A stretch of 45,737 bases of DNA from Anoxybacillus pushchinoensis (GCF_900111795.1 NZ_FOJQ01000019.1:1-45737); one strand, 5' to 3'. Positions 35,629 to 44,247 are shown, counted from the first letter of the stretch. Translations and numbers: made by a program. Notes: a model not told the origin generated them from the sequence alone.

Positions 35629-36657
35629 ATGAAAGCGAGAGTAGCGATTAACGGATTCGGACGCATTGGGCGCATGGTATTCCGAAAAGCTATAATGGAA
35701 CATGACATTGAGATTGTAGCGATTAATGCGAGCTATCCGCCTGAAACGTTAGCTCATTTAATAAAATACGATTCGAATCATGGCAAATTTGATGGAGAAG
35801 TCGTTTCGGTTGAAGATGGTTTCATTGTAAATGGGAAAAAAGTAAAGTTACTCAATTCACGCGATCCGCGGTTATTGCCATGGGGAGAACTTCAAATCGA
35901 TATCGTCATTGAAGCGACAGGAAAATTTAATGCGAAAGAAAAAGCGATGATGCATGTGGAAGCAGGAGCGAAGCGTGTAATTTTAACAGCGCCAGGTAAA
36001 GATGAAGATGTGACAATTGTGATGGGAGTAAACGAACATATGCTTTCTAAAGAGCACATCATCATTTCAAACGCTTCATGTACAACAAACTGTTTAGCGC
36101 CCGTTGTGAAAGTGCTTGATGAAGCGTTTGGCATCGAAAATGGACTTATGACAACTGTTCATGCCTACACAAACGATCAAAAAAACATCGACAATCCACA
36201 TAAAGATTTACGTCGAGCACGTTCATGCGCACAATCGATCATTCCGACAACAACAGGTGCGGCTAAAGCCTTAGCACTTGTATTGCCACATTTAAAAGGA
36301 AAAATGCACGGCATGGCGTTGCGCGTTCCGACGCCAAACGTTTCACTTGTTGACGTCGTTGTCGATGTGAAAAAAGATGTGACGGTCGATGAAGTGAATG
36401 AAGCATTTATGCAAGCAGCTCGCGGGGAGTTAAAAGGCATTTTAGACGTGACGATGGAACCGCTTGTATCCATTGATTTTAATACAAATCCACATTCTGC
36501 GATTGTTGATGGGTTATCGACAATGGTGATCGAAAATCGGAAAGTAAAAGTGTTAGCATGGTATGATAACGAATGGGGCTATTCATGTCGGGTTGTTGAT
36601 TTAACAAAACTAGTTGCGAAACAATTGTTAAAAAATGAAGCGGTTGCGAATGTATAA
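35629..36657 (+). CDS. gapB: Gluconeogenic glyceraldehyde-3-phosphate dehydrogenase
   Basis: A 342-residue GAPDH. The nucleotide loop is NGFGRIGR (8-15). The catalytic cysteine is C151 in SNASCTTNCLAP. The histidine-containing segment TVHAYTNDQ follows. I call it GapB, the NADP-preferring gluconeogenic form, from its position between coaE and speD and the NASYP segment after the second strand (33-37). ATG 35629 follows AAAGGGG; the upstream extension of the frame is not supported. The promoter region carries two CcpN-like sites, consistent with repression on glucose. It works opposite to pfkA and pyk in carbon flow. Confidence 0.93.
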   Translation: MKARVAINGFGRIGRMVFRKAIMEHDIEIVAINASYPPETLAHLIKYDSNHGKFDGEVVSVEDGFIVNGKKVKLLNSRDPRLLPWGELQIDIVIEATGKFNAKEKAMMHVEAGAKRVILTAPGKDEDVTIVMGVNEHMLSKEHIIISNASCTTNCLAPVVKVLDEAFGIENGLMTTVHAYTNDQKNIDNPHKDLRRARSCAQSIIPTTTGAAKALALVLPHLKGKMHGMALRVPTPNVSLVDVVVDVKKDVTVDEVNEAFMQAARGELKGILDVTMEPLVSIDFNTNPHSAIVDGLSTMVIENRKVKVLAWYDNEWGYSCRVVDLTKLVAKQLLKNEAVANV

Positions 36658-36682
36658 CGCTGGGGTTCCCGGCGTTATTTTT
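36656..36682 (+). terminator. Terminator after gapB
   Basis: AACGCTGG (36656-36663) pairs with CCGGCGTT (36669-36676) over eight base pairs with one G-T, followed by ATTTTTC. It overlaps the gapB stop. Confidence 0.65.
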
Positions 36683-36714
36683 CTGCCCATTTGATAAAAA
36701 AATAAAAAACGATA

Positions 36715-36743
36715 TTGAAAAAAATATATAAACGAAGTATACT
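36715..36743 (+). promoter_or_regulatory. Predicted sigma-A promoter of speD
   Basis: TTGAAA (36715-36720) and TATACT (36738-36743) are spaced by exactly 17 bases. Transcription would begin near 36750, leaving a leader of about 150 nt before speD. Confidence 0.65.
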
Positions 36744-36769
36744 ATGTTTCGTGAACTTCTTGAACGCGT

Positions 36770-36838
36770 GGTAATGTGACTACTTAAAGGGTTAGGACCT
36801 CTTTGGACTAACTTTCCCCCGTGGTAGTTATACATTCC
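36770..36838 (+). ncRNA. Structured 5' leader of speD, class not recognised
   Basis: The outer helix pairs GG-AATGT and GACTAC (36770-36783) with GTAGTT and ACATTCC (36824-36838), with small bulges. Inside, GTTAG (36791-36795) pairs with CTAAC (36808-36812), enclosing CC/GG. Together they form a long, bent hairpin starting about 20 nt into the speD mRNA. I do not recognise a known riboswitch class. Candidate ligands, by the gene's role, are S-adenosylmethionine or polyamines; this is inference. Confidence 0.4.
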
Positions 36839-36898
36839 AGAAAGCAAAAGAAATTCATCGTTTATTTTTTTCAAAATTTATAAAAGGGGGATACGATC

Positions 36899-37273
36899 AT
36901 GGATACAATGGGTCGTCACGTTATCTCAGAACTTTGGGGATGCGATTTTGATAAGTTAAATGACATGGAGTTTATTGAAAAAACATTTGTTGATGCAGCG
37001 TTAAAGTCTGGTGCTGAAATTCGTGAAGTTGCGTTTCATAAATTTGCACCACAAGGCGTTAGCGGTGTTGTAATCATTTCTGAATCACATTTAACTATCC
37101 ATAGTTTTCCTGAGCATGGCTATGCTAGCATTGATGTGTACACATGTGGTGATTTAGATCCAACGATTGCGGCGGATTACATCGCTGAAGCATTAGGTGC
37201 GCAAACGCGTGAAACAATTGAATTGCCTCGTGGTATGGGTCCAATTGAAATTAAACAAGCAAAAGCTTTATAA
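36899..37273 (+). CDS. speD: S-adenosylmethionine decarboxylase proenzyme
   Basis: A 124-residue proenzyme of the short bacterial class. It self-cleaves to generate a pyruvoyl group and then decarboxylates SAM to supply aminopropyl groups for spermidine. The cleavage site is visible as E62-S63 in [11 protein letters not shown]. The conserved catalytic [17 protein letters not shown] and the C-terminal [16 protein letters not shown] are present. Length and sequence are nearly identical to the Bacillus protein from memory. ATG 36899 follows AAAAGGGGG. Promoter, structured leader and a 10-bp terminator make it a self-contained unit. Confidence 0.96.
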   Translation: MDTMGRHVISELWGCDFDKLNDMEFIEKTFVDAALKSGAEIREVAFHKFAPQGVSGVVIISESHLTIHSFPEHGYASIDVYTCGDLDPTIAADYIAEALGAQTRETIELPRGMGPIEIKQAKAL

Positions 37274-37286
37274 TAAAGAGGAAGAG

Positions 37287-37319
37287 AAAAGAGGTGTAGA
37301 TGATGCACCTCTTTTTTTA
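37287..37319 (+). terminator. Terminator after speD
   Basis: AAAAGAGGTG (37287-37296) pairs perfectly with CACCTCTTTT (37306-37315) over ten base pairs, nine-base loop, followed by more T. It lies between speD and the uncharacterised gene. Confidence 0.75.
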
Positions 37320-37347
37320 TCATTTGCGAAAAGTGAGGGGACGAAAG

Positions 37348-37740
37348 GTGAAAATAAAATATATATTTACAAATCATAATGAAACATCCGAACGTCATCC
37401 TGATGAACAGTTAAAAAGTCGCTACTATAAAACGACGCAAACGGCTGCGTTAAAAGCTGTCAAAGAAATGTTTGAGCAGATGGAAGGGTGTCGCGTTGTA
37501 GCGATATCAGAAGAACGAGGAGAAATGAGCGTATCGCTAACGAAAGGAAAAAAAGCGTTTATCGTCGTGACGGTTATTTCTGTTCGACCGTTTGAAACAG
37601 CAATTGACTTTTCAGTGACAACGGAAACAACATGGCTTCCTGTTGATTTCGGATTTAGTCGCCAGCTCATCATCCGCTTGTATGACGAATTAGCGAAACG
37701 ATTAACATACATCGGGTCGGGAATATATGGAGAGAAGTAG
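37348..37740 (+). CDS. Uncharacterised cytosolic protein, 130 aa
   Basis: I do not recognise this protein. It has 130 residues, no signal peptide or membrane helix, and alternating helix and strand character. An N-terminal strand, MKIKYIFTNHNETSE, is followed by a charged helix rich in K, A and E (TAALKAVKEMFEQME). Strand-rich sequence follows (RVVAISEERGEMSVSL, AFIVVTVISVRPFETAI). A C-terminal helix ends it (QLIIRLYDELAKRL). GTG 37348 is chosen, seven bases after GAGGGG; the longer frame starts inside the speD terminator. It lies after the speD terminator and before the IS605-like element, so its promoter is unclear. Bacillus subtilis has nrdR next to speD at this place. Confidence 0.7.
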   Translation: MKIKYIFTNHNETSERHPDEQLKSRYYKTTQTAALKAVKEMFEQMEGCRVVAISEERGEMSVSLTKGKKAFIVVTVISVRPFETAIDFSVTTETTWLPVDFGFSRQLIIRLYDELAKRLTYIGSGIYGEK

Positions 37741-37803
37741 TTGTACATCGTCCTTTTTTTGTCTACTATAAGGGTAAGATTACTGGCAGGGAGCTGATAC
37801 ATG

Positions 37804-38190
37804 TCAACTACCCCCACTTAGCTAACGCTTGAAGCGGGGGCTTGCAACTCCCCAGAAGTGCGAACGGACTTCGTCCTCCCTCCTTGACTTGGGGTTACAT
37901 CAGGGGCAGGCTGACGACTACCCAACGACATAGGTCATGCCTATATCGCTACCGAGTGGCTCGGCATGTCTGTAGGCAGTACTTGACTTCCACGCACAAC
38001 AGACGGATGTACGCTCGATGTTTTACGGTTGCAACGTTTCCTGCAACCAACTCCCTACATCGAGTAACGGGAATTGGAGTGCCTTAATTCAACGGTTTTC
38101 TCCATATTCTTATTTTATCATATACAAAAGAAAGGAGGAAGGGCGATTCCTCCCCGACTTTCGCTCTCGCTTAGAAGTCGGGGTCTCCTC
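37804..38190 (+). mobile_element. Non-coding IS200/IS605-like element, rich in hairpins
   Basis: This 387-nt stretch fills the gap between the uncharacterised gene and nrdR and holds no convincing gene. It opens with TCAACTACCCCCACTTAGC and closes the first hairpin with GCGGGGGCTTGC; this resembles palindromic sequence I associate with TnpB elements in many prokaryotes. Further hairpins are CCGAG/CTCGG, GGTTGCA/TGCAACC, GGAGGAA/TTCCTCC (38134-38153) and CCCCGACTT/AAGTCGGGG (38152-38183). The last lies 17 nt before nrdR. Hairpins near both ends fit Y1 transposase substrates. Element ends are approximate. It is best read as a deletion derivative or RNA-only relic of an IS200/IS605 element. Confidence 0.6.
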
Positions 38191-38200
38191 GCCAAAGATG

Positions 38201-38671
38201 ATGAAATGCCCATCGTGTCACCACAATGGGACGCGCGTGCTTGATTCGCGTCCGGTCGATGAAGGACGTTCTATTCGCCGCCGTCGCGAATGTGAACGTT
38301 GTCATTTTCGCTTTACAACGTTTGAGAAAGTGGAAGAATCGCCGCTTATTGTTGTCAAAAAAGAAGGAACACGAGAAGAATTTAGCCGTGAAAAAATATT
38401 GCGCGGTCTCATTAAAGCGTGCGAAAAGCGTCCGGTTGCCCTTGAACAATTAGAAGAAGTAACGCGGCAAATTGAACGAGAGTTGCGCAATAGCGGGATC
38501 AATGAAGTGAAAAGCGAAACGATCGGTGAAATGGTGATGGAACGCTTGTCCAAAATTGACGAAGTCGCTTATGTTCGTTTTGCTTCTGTATACCGCCAGT
38601 TTAAAGATTTAAACGTCTTTATCGAAGAATTAAAAGAACTAATAAAAAAAGAACAAGGAGAAAGGGCATAA
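38201..38671 (+). CDS. nrdR: Transcriptional repressor NrdR
   Basis: A 156-residue regulator of ribonucleotide reductase genes. The N-terminal zinc ribbon has C3, C6, C31 and C34 ([14 protein letters not shown]). The ATP-cone domain covers about 49-139, with [14 protein letters not shown] opening it. It senses dATP/ATP and binds NrdR boxes before nrd genes, none of which are in the window. ATG 38201 matches the family's start; ATG 38198 is immediately upstream. No Shine-Dalgarno lies at normal distance: the sequence before it is the end of the IS605-like element and CTCCTCGCCAAAG. Translation may therefore be weak. In Bacillus it leads nrdR-dnaB-dnaI. Confidence 0.93.
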   Translation: MKCPSCHHNGTRVLDSRPVDEGRSIRRRRECERCHFRFTTFEKVEESPLIVVKKEGTREEFSREKILRGLIKACEKRPVALEQLEEVTRQIERELRNSGINEVKSETIGEMVMERLSKIDEVAYVRFASVYRQFKDLNVFIEELKELIKKEQGERA

Positions 38672-38684
38672 TATGCTCTTTTTC
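38661..38684 (+). terminator. Weak terminator or attenuator between nrdR and dnaB
   Basis: AAAGGGCAT (38661-38669) pairs with ATGCTCTTT (38673-38681) over nine base pairs with one G-T and a three-base loop, ending in TTTTTC. It is short and directly precedes dnaB, so partial read-through is expected. Confidence 0.45.
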
Positions 38685-38704
38685 ATATGAAGAAGGTCGA
38701 TAAT

Positions 38705-40102
38705 ATGGAATATAGTTGGAAAGAATTAATTGCGGTCGACCGATATATTGTCCACGCCAATGGTGTTTTAAGTGAACTAGATCGGAAAGTATTGACACTG
38801 TTATATCAACCGTTAATTGGTGCGCAAGCGTATAGTTTATATATGACGTTATGGAGCGAACTTGAGCAAACACGCTTATGGAGTGAAGAGACGACACACC
38901 ATAGTTTAATGGCAATTATGCAATGCAGTTTGCCAACGATATACGCTGAACGTTTAAAACTTGAGGGAATCGGGTTGTTAAATACGTATATGAAGCGAAC
39001 GAATGCAGATGATGAACGCGTATTTATTTACGAGCTTCGCCTTCCCCTTACACCAGAACAATTTTTCACTGATGGTGTGTTAAATGTATTTTTATATGAT
39101 CGTGTAGGAAAAACGAAATTTCAAAAGTTGAAAAAGTTTTTTTCCGATCGTTCCATTGATTACACTTCGTTTACACCTGTTACTCGCTCATTTCATGATG
39201 TATTTTCATCGATTCAACCTGAAAAAATGATTCATAAGTTAGGCGACGAAGCGAAACAAGAAGTGATGCTCCAAGACGGGCAACAGTATATGAGAAAAGA
39301 ACGAGCAACGTATACGATGCAAGACGATATATTTGATTTTGACGCATTTTACGCTGGGTTGTCGCATCATCTTGTGCCGCGGCGCGCCATTACTGAAAAA
39401 GTGAAAGAGGCGATTAAAAAGCTCGCCTTTTTATATGGTATTGGTCCGCTTGATATGCAAAAAATTGTGATGGGTGTCATTGATCCAGCTGAACAAATTG
39501 ACATCGAAGCGTTAAGAAAGGCGGCGCAAGAATGGTATCAATTTGAACGAGGGGAAGCGCTCCCGCGTTTATATGATCGGGTGCAGCCGTTAGCAGAACG
39601 AACGATGGCGCATGCCGAGCCGAAAAACGAAGAAGAATATTTAATGAAACAACTTGAAACCGTTTCACCGAGACAGTTACTTATGGACTTTTCTGGTGGA
39701 GCTGAACCTGCATTAGCGGATTTGCAGCTAATTGAAGAAATGATGTTTAAGCAAAAACTGCCACCAGGCGTCATGAATGTGCTTATTTATTACGTCATGT
39801 TACGTACAGATATGAAGCTTCCGAAAAAATATGTAGAAAAAATTGCTAGTTCGTGGGCGCGAAAAAAGGTGCGTACGGTACAGCAAGCGATGGAGCTAGC
39901 GAAAAAAGAAGCGCGCGAATATGAAACGTTTATGAAAGAAAAAGAGAAAAAAGGCTCTAAAAAGCCGATTCGTACGGAATTACTGCCAGATTGGCTGCAA
40001 ACGGATTATTCGCAGTTTGAACGAAAGCAAGTCAAGTCGGAAGAAGAGTTAGAACAAAAACGGCGCGAGTTGGAAGAACGGTTGAAAAAGCCGAAAAGTT
40101 AG
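38705..40102 (+). CDS. dnaB: Replication initiation/restart protein DnaB (Firmicutes type)
   Basis: A 465-residue Gram-positive DnaB, the helicase-loading and membrane-attachment protein, unrelated to the E. coli helicase of that name. Domain I is N-terminal (MEYSWKELIAVDRYIVHANG, YQPLIGAQAYSLYMTLWSEL). A middle linker and a DnaD-like domain follow (about 330-410, with RTVQQAMELAKKEA). The C-terminus is highly charged and helical. It helps DnaD and DnaI load the replicative helicase. I chose ATG 38705, after AAGAAGGT; the upstream ATG 38687 lacks a ribosome site. The order nrdR-dnaB-dnaI matches Bacillus. Confidence 0.92.
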   Translation: MEYSWKELIAVDRYIVHANGVLSELDRKVLTLLYQPLIGAQAYSLYMTLWSELEQTRLWSEETTHHSLMAIMQCSLPTIYAERLKLEGIGLLNTYMKRTNADDERVFIYELRLPLTPEQFFTDGVLNVFLYDRVGKTKFQKLKKFFSDRSIDYTSFTPVTRSFHDVFSSIQPEKMIHKLGDEAKQEVMLQDGQQYMRKERATYTMQDDIFDFDAFYAGLSHHLVPRRAITEKVKEAIKKLAFLYGIGPLDMQKIVMGVIDPAEQIDIEALRKAAQEWYQFERGEALPRLYDRVQPLAERTMAHAEPKNEEEYLMKQLETVSPRQLLMDFSGGAEPALADLQLIEEMMFKQKLPPGVMNVLIYYVMLRTDMKLPKKYVEKIASSWARKKVRTVQQAMELAKKEAREYETFMKEKEKKGSKKPIRTELLPDWLQTDYSQFERKQVKSEEELEQKRRELEERLKKPKS

Positions 40103-40112
40103 GGGATAAACG

Positions 40113-41045
40113 ATGAAACCAATTCGGGAAACGATCAACCATTTGATGAATCGACACGATTTTAAAGAGCGGTATGAGGCGATGAAGCGGGATATTTTAC
40201 GCGATCCGCACGTTCAAGCCTTTTTGCGCGGTCATCATGTGACGGATGAGACGATCAATCGCCATCTCGGCAAGTTGTATGAATTTGTACAACAAAGTAA
40301 GCATTGTGAGCGTTGTCGTAGTTTAGAACAATGCCCGAACTTGCTGCAAGGGTATACTCCTCACTTAATTTGGCAAGGAAAAAATATTGACGTACAGTAT
40401 GAGCGGTGCGCACGCAAAGTGCAAGATGATGAGCGAAAAAAACAGCAATCGCTTATTCGCAGCTTATTTATATCGCGCGATATGCTTGAGGCCTCATTCG
40501 ATCAGCTAGAGACGGATGATCTTGGACGTATTGAAGCGATCGAACTTGCGAATACATTTGCATCGACGTATGAAGTAGGTAAACGAATAAAAGGGTTATA
40601 TTTATATGGGTCATTTGGAGTAGGAAAAACATACTTGTTAGCGGCGATGGCAAACGAGCTAGCCCAAAGACATATTGCTTCATTTCTTGTGTACGTGCCC
40701 GAATTTGTTCGAGCGTTAAAATCTTCGCTTCAAACGGATGCATTTCAAGATACGATCGAATATGCAAAACAAGTACCCGTGCTTATGCTCGATGATTTAG
40801 GAGCGGAGCTTATGTCAAGCTGGTGGCGCGATGAGGTGCTCGGGCCGATTTTACAATATCGCATGCTTGAACATTTACCGACATGTTTTACATCGAATTT
40901 CGATTTAAAACGTCTGACGCATCATCTTGCCCACTCACAACGAGGAGAAGAAGAACAAGTGAAAGCGGCACGAATCATTGAACGAATTGTTTATTTAGCT
41001 ACTCCGATCGAAATGAAAGGAAAAAATCGCCGAATCGACATGTGA
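40113..41045 (+). CDS. dnaI: Helicase loader DnaI
   Basis: A 310-residue AAA+ protein loading the replicative helicase DnaC. The N-terminal domain has a zinc site, C65, C68, C74 and C99 (HCERCRSLEQC). The AAA+ domain has Walker A GSFGVGKT (166-173), Walker B VLMLDDLG (223-230) and the sensor-1 asparagine in TCFTSNFDLKRL. ATG 40113 follows AGGGGATAA, ten bases after dnaB. The loader and DnaB are probably co-translated. An inverted repeat after dnaI controls ytxC translation; Bacillus subtilis has ytxB here, which is absent. Confidence 0.95.
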   Translation: MKPIRETINHLMNRHDFKERYEAMKRDILRDPHVQAFLRGHHVTDETINRHLGKLYEFVQQSKHCERCRSLEQCPNLLQGYTPHLIWQGKNIDVQYERCARKVQDDERKKQQSLIRSLFISRDMLEASFDQLETDDLGRIEAIELANTFASTYEVGKRIKGLYLYGSFGVGKTYLLAAMANELAQRHIASFLVYVPEFVRALKSSLQTDAFQDTIEYAKQVPVLMLDDLGAELMSSWWRDEVLGPILQYRMLEHLPTCFTSNFDLKRLTHHLAHSQRGEEEQVKAARIIERIVYLATPIEMKGKNRRIDM

Positions 41046-41053
41046 TAAACAGA

Positions 41054-41107
41054 CGGTGTCCCCCATATATATAAAACAAGCATGTTTCGGAAAAAGGGGG
41101 GGCACCG
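41054..41107 (+). promoter_or_regulatory. Inverted repeat that would hide the ytxC ribosome site
   Basis: CGGTGTCCCCC (41054-41064) pairs with GGGGGGCACCG (41097-41107) over 11 bp with one G-T, loop 32 nt. The right arm is the G-rich ribosome site of ytxC and abuts its TTG start at 41108. The left arm ends on the C that begins CATATATA (41064-41071), a weak sigma-E -10-like sequence, the same geometry as at ytaF. Confidence 0.55.
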
Positions 41108-41962
41108 TTGATTCATATCGTATTTCAAGATGGACAAGATGCGCAACGACTATTTGCTGAATTAAGTAAAGCACCACAACCGTATGGGAAATTGCTTTAC
41201 GATGACAAGACGATTACTATTTTCTTTCATGAACAAGATGTTGCGCACATGCGCGCATTGTTTATTCCGATTTTTACTTCATGTATCATTCGAGCGTTTG
41301 AAGCACGTTGGATTTTATCGATCATTTCACGCACATTTTTTTACGAAAATGAAGAAGAACAACAACAAATTTTACAGCTCGCCTATTCGTTTATTGAGGG
41401 GGAAAGGTACGATTATCGCCTTAGGAAAAAAGCGAATATATCGCGTGAACAATTAATTGCACAATCGTTGCACGAATGTTTATATGAAGGATTGTTTTCA
41501 TTTGAGTCGCTTATGACTTTCCGTTTAAAACCGTATTACGATCGGCTGATGCATTATGTTGAATTAGCGATCGATGAATACAAACTAGAGCAAGAATACC
41601 AGGCGTTTGTTCATATGTTGCGTGAAATTGTTGCATTACGTCAACCGCAAATGAATGCTCTTCACGTATTATATGAGCACGGATCGTTTCAATTTTTCGA
41701 TGAGCGATTCGTCTACTTGTCACCTCAGCAGCTGAAGCAGTGGATTGACCGTAGATTGATGGTGAGTCAGCCGATGTATATTGATACATCTGTATTAGCA
41801 CCGCTCATCTCTATTGCGCCAGAAAAAATATGGATATATACCGATGCGACAGATGTTGGGATGATTCAAACGATTCAAAACGTATTTCAAGAGCGAATTG
41901 AGCTACGAACACCTCTTGATTTTCCAAAAAAATATGCTTATAATGACGTACATAATGAATAA
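41108..41962 (+). CDS. ytxC: Sporulation protein YtxC
   Basis: A 284-residue cytosolic protein of the YtxC family, named from its Bacillus neighbour of dnaI and thrS. It has no membrane segment. Helical, glutamate- and glutamine-rich central sequence (NEEEQQQILQLAYSFIEGE) is followed by a conserved SLHECLYEGLFSFESLMTFRLKPYY region, then a mixed C-terminal domain. The start is TTG 41108, reached by the G7 run just before it. YtxC is listed as a sporulation protein; its mechanism is unknown. The thrS promoter lies inside its last codons. The SD is inside an inverted repeat, so translation from dnaI read-through should be low. Confidence 0.8.
   Translation: MIHIVFQDGQDAQRLFAELSKAPQPYGKLLYDDKTITIFFHEQDVAHMRALFIPIFTSCIIRAFEARWILSIISRTFFYENEEEQQQILQLAYSFIEGERYDYRLRKKANISREQLIAQSLHECLYEGLFSFESLMTFRLKPYYDRLMHYVELAIDEYKLEQEYQAFVHMLREIVALRQPQMNALHVLYEHGSFQFFDERFVYLSPQQLKQWIDRRLMVSQPMYIDTSVLAPLISIAPEKIWIYTDATDVGMIQTIQNVFQERIELRTPLDFPKKYAYNDVHNE
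41916..41944 (+). promoter_or_regulatory. Promoter of thrS inside ytxC
   Basis: TTGATT (41916-41921) and a perfect TATAAT (41939-41944) are spaced by 17 bases inside the last codons of ytxC. Transcription would start near 41951, immediately before the T-box leader. Confidence 0.7.
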
Positions 41963-41972
41963 ATCCAAAAGT

Positions 41973-42232
41973 GATGATGAGGACACGGGTGTATTTTTAC
42001 GGTTCACAGAGAGGGAAGGCATAGGCTGAAACCTTCCTAACACGGAAAATGCACTTACCACCTCTAAACTTCAGCAGTGAACAATGGGACGATTGCCCGT
42101 TCAGTAATTGCTGACGGTTTGCGCCGTTATCGAAATGAAGCCGTTTATACGCTCGTTTTGTATTTGTATAGACGGAAAGAAGGGTGGAACCACGAAGCCA
42201 ACTCGTCCCTCGTTTTTGGGACGAGTTTTTTT
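41973..42232 (+). ncRNA. Threonine T-box riboswitch controlling thrS
   Basis: The T-box consensus AGGGTGGAACCACG is at 42181-42194. Stem I closes with GTGTATTTT against AAAATGCAC. The specifier loop contains ACC (42057-42059), a threonine codon, followed by the usual purine. The terminator is ACTCGTCCC (42201-42209) with GGGACGAGT (42218-42226) and a T-run. Uncharged tRNA-Thr would pair with the specifier and T-box, favouring the antiterminator and thrS transcription. Specifier, T-box and gene identity agree. Confidence 0.95.
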
Positions 42233-42258
42233 ATTTTTTAAAGAAGGAGTGAGTTATT

Positions 42259-44190
42259 TTGGCAGATGTAGTAAAAATCACATTTCCAGATGGTGCGGTA
42301 AAGGAGTTTCCAAAAGGAGTAACAACGGAGGATATTGCAGCATCCATTAGCCCAGGCTTGAAGAAAAAGGCGATTGCCGGCAAGTTAAACGACCGTTTCA
42401 TCGACTTACGTACACCAATTGAGGAAGACGGTGCGATTTCGATCATTACACAAGATATGCCAGAAGCGCTTGACATTTTGCGTCATAGTACAGCTCACTT
42501 AATGGCGCAAGCGATTAAACGTTTGTATAAAGATGTGAAGCTTGGTGTTGGTCCTGTGATCGAAAACGGCTTTTACTACGACATCGACGTTGATGTGCCA
42601 ATTACAGCGGAAGACTTGCCGAAAATTGAAAGTGAAATGAAAAAAATTGTAAAAGAAAACATCGACATCGTTCGAAAAGAAGTGAGCCGTGAAGAAGCGA
42701 TTCGCCGTTATGAAGAGATCGGCGACCATTTAAAAATCGAACTCATTCACGACATTCCGGAAGGAGAAGTCGTCTCCATTTACGAACAGGGTGAATTTTT
42801 CGATCTTTGCCGCGGGGTTCATGTACCGTCAACAGGAAAAATAAAAGAGTTTAAACTGTTAAGCGTCGCTGGTGCGTACTGGCGTGGTGACAGCAAAAAT
42901 AAAATGTTACAACGCATTTACGGGACAGCATTTTTCAAAAAAGAAGATTTAGATGAATATTTACGCCTTTTACAAGAGGCGAAAGAGCGCGATCACCGTA
43001 AGCTTGGAAAAGAGCTTGACTTATTTATGACATCGCAAAAAGTCGGGCAAGGTTTGCCGCTTTGGTTACCAAAAGGGGCGACGATTCGCCGAACAATTGA
43101 ACGTTATATCGTCGATAAAGAGCTATCCCTCGGTTATCAGCACGTATATACACCGGTGCTTGGTAGCGTAGAGTTATATAAAACGTCTGGACATTGGGAT
43201 CACTATAAAGATGGCATGTTCCCGCCAATGGAAATGGATAACGAGCAACTTGTGCTCCGTCCGATGAATTGTCCGCATCATATGATGGTATATAAGCATA
43301 AAATTCATAGTTATCGCGAGTTGCCAATTCGTATTGCCGAGCTCGGCACGATGCATCGTTACGAAATGTCTGGTGCGCTTACAGGCTTGCAACGCGTGCG
43401 TGGCATGACGTTAAATGATGCGCATATTTTCGTTCGTCCAGACCAAATTAAAGAAGAATTTAAACGCGTCGTGAATTTAATTTTAGATGTATATAAAGAC
43501 TTCGGTCTAACAGATTATTCGTTCCGTCTGTCTTATCGTGATCCACAAGATAAAGAGAAATATTATGATGACGATGCGATGTGGGAAAAAGCACAAAGCA
43601 TGTTGAAAGAAGCGATGGATGAGCTCGGTCTCGCTTATTATGAAGCGGAAGGTGAAGCAGCGTTTTACGGTCCGAAGCTAGATGTGCAAGTGCGCACGGC
43701 GCTCGGTAAAGATGAAACGTTATCAACTGTTCAGCTCGACTTCTTACTACCGGAACGTTTTGATTTAACGTACATCGGTGAAGATGGAAAACCGCATCGC
43801 CCAGTCGTTATTCATCGTGGTGTTGTATCGACGATGGAGCGTTTCGTTGCCTTTTTAATCGAGGAGTATAAAGGAGCGTTCCCGGCTTGGTTAGCACCAG
43901 TGCAAGTACAAGTCATTCCGGTCGCTCCATCTGTTCATAGCGATTACGCATATGAAGTGAAGCATGCATTACAAGCAGCCGGCATCCGTGTTGAAGTCGA
44001 TGAGCGTGAAGAAAAAATCGGCTATAAAATTCGTGAAGCACAAATGCAAAAAATTCCGTACATGCTCGTTGTCGGCGATAACGAAGTAAAGGAGAAGGCG
44101 GTAAACGTAAGAAAATACGGCCAACAAACAAGTGAAACGATGCCGCTTCATGCGTTTGTCGATCTCATCGAAAAAGAAGTACGAAAATAG
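42259..44190 (+). CDS. thrS: Threonyl-tRNA synthetase
   Basis: A 643-residue class II synthetase charging tRNA-Thr. It has an N-terminal TGS domain ([21 protein letters not shown]), an editing domain ([14 protein letters not shown]), a catalytic domain with the zinc-binding MNCPHHM and motif 2 [17 protein letters not shown], and an anticodon-binding domain at the C-terminus. TTG 42259 is the start, eight bases or so after AAGGAGTG; no ATG fits the TGS domain. The upstream T-box makes expression respond to uncharged tRNA-Thr. The gene is followed by the infC promoters. Confidence 0.97.
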   Translation: MADVVKITFPDGAVKEFPKGVTTEDIAASISPGLKKKAIAGKLNDRFIDLRTPIEEDGAISIITQDMPEALDILRHSTAHLMAQAIKRLYKDVKLGVGPVIENGFYYDIDVDVPITAEDLPKIESEMKKIVKENIDIVRKEVSREEAIRRYEEIGDHLKIELIHDIPEGEVVSIYEQGEFFDLCRGVHVPSTGKIKEFKLLSVAGAYWRGDSKNKMLQRIYGTAFFKKEDLDEYLRLLQEAKERDHRKLGKELDLFMTSQKVGQGLPLWLPKGATIRRTIERYIVDKELSLGYQHVYTPVLGSVELYKTSGHWDHYKDGMFPPMEMDNEQLVLRPMNCPHHMMVYKHKIHSYRELPIRIAELGTMHRYEMSGALTGLQRVRGMTLNDAHIFVRPDQIKEEFKRVVNLILDVYKDFGLTDYSFRLSYRDPQDKEKYYDDDAMWEKAQSMLKEAMDELGLAYYEAEGEAAFYGPKLDVQVRTALGKDETLSTVQLDFLLPERFDLTYIGEDGKPHRPVVIHRGVVSTMERFVAFLIEEYKGAFPAWLAPVQVQVIPVAPSVHSDYAYEVKHALQAAGIRVEVDEREEKIGYKIREAQMQKIPYMLVVGDNEVKEKAVNVRKYGQQTSETMPLHAFVDLIEKEVRK

Positions 44191-44219
44191 TTGCATTTTC
44201 TCTCGATGTTTGCTATAGT
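44191..44219 (+). promoter_or_regulatory. Upstream candidate promoter of the infC operon
   Basis: TTGCAT (44191-44196) and TATAGT (44214-44219) are spaced by 17 bases directly after thrS. A second pair, TTGACA (44248-44253) and TATATA (44272-44277) at 18-base spacing, has the better -35. Either would give a long leader. Confidence 0.5.
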
Positions 44220-44247
44220 GTTATTTGTTGTAATCAATTAACATCGG

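Noticed and set aside
36744-36779. A possible 11-codon upstream frame in the speD leader
   Set aside because: Its ATG lies between the -10 and the predicted transcript start, so it would probably not be in the mRNA, and it has no ribosome site.
38018-38200. A 61-residue N-terminal extension of NrdR in the same frame
   Set aside because: It lies inside the hairpin-rich element, has no good ribosome site, and NrdR proteins start at the zinc ribbon.
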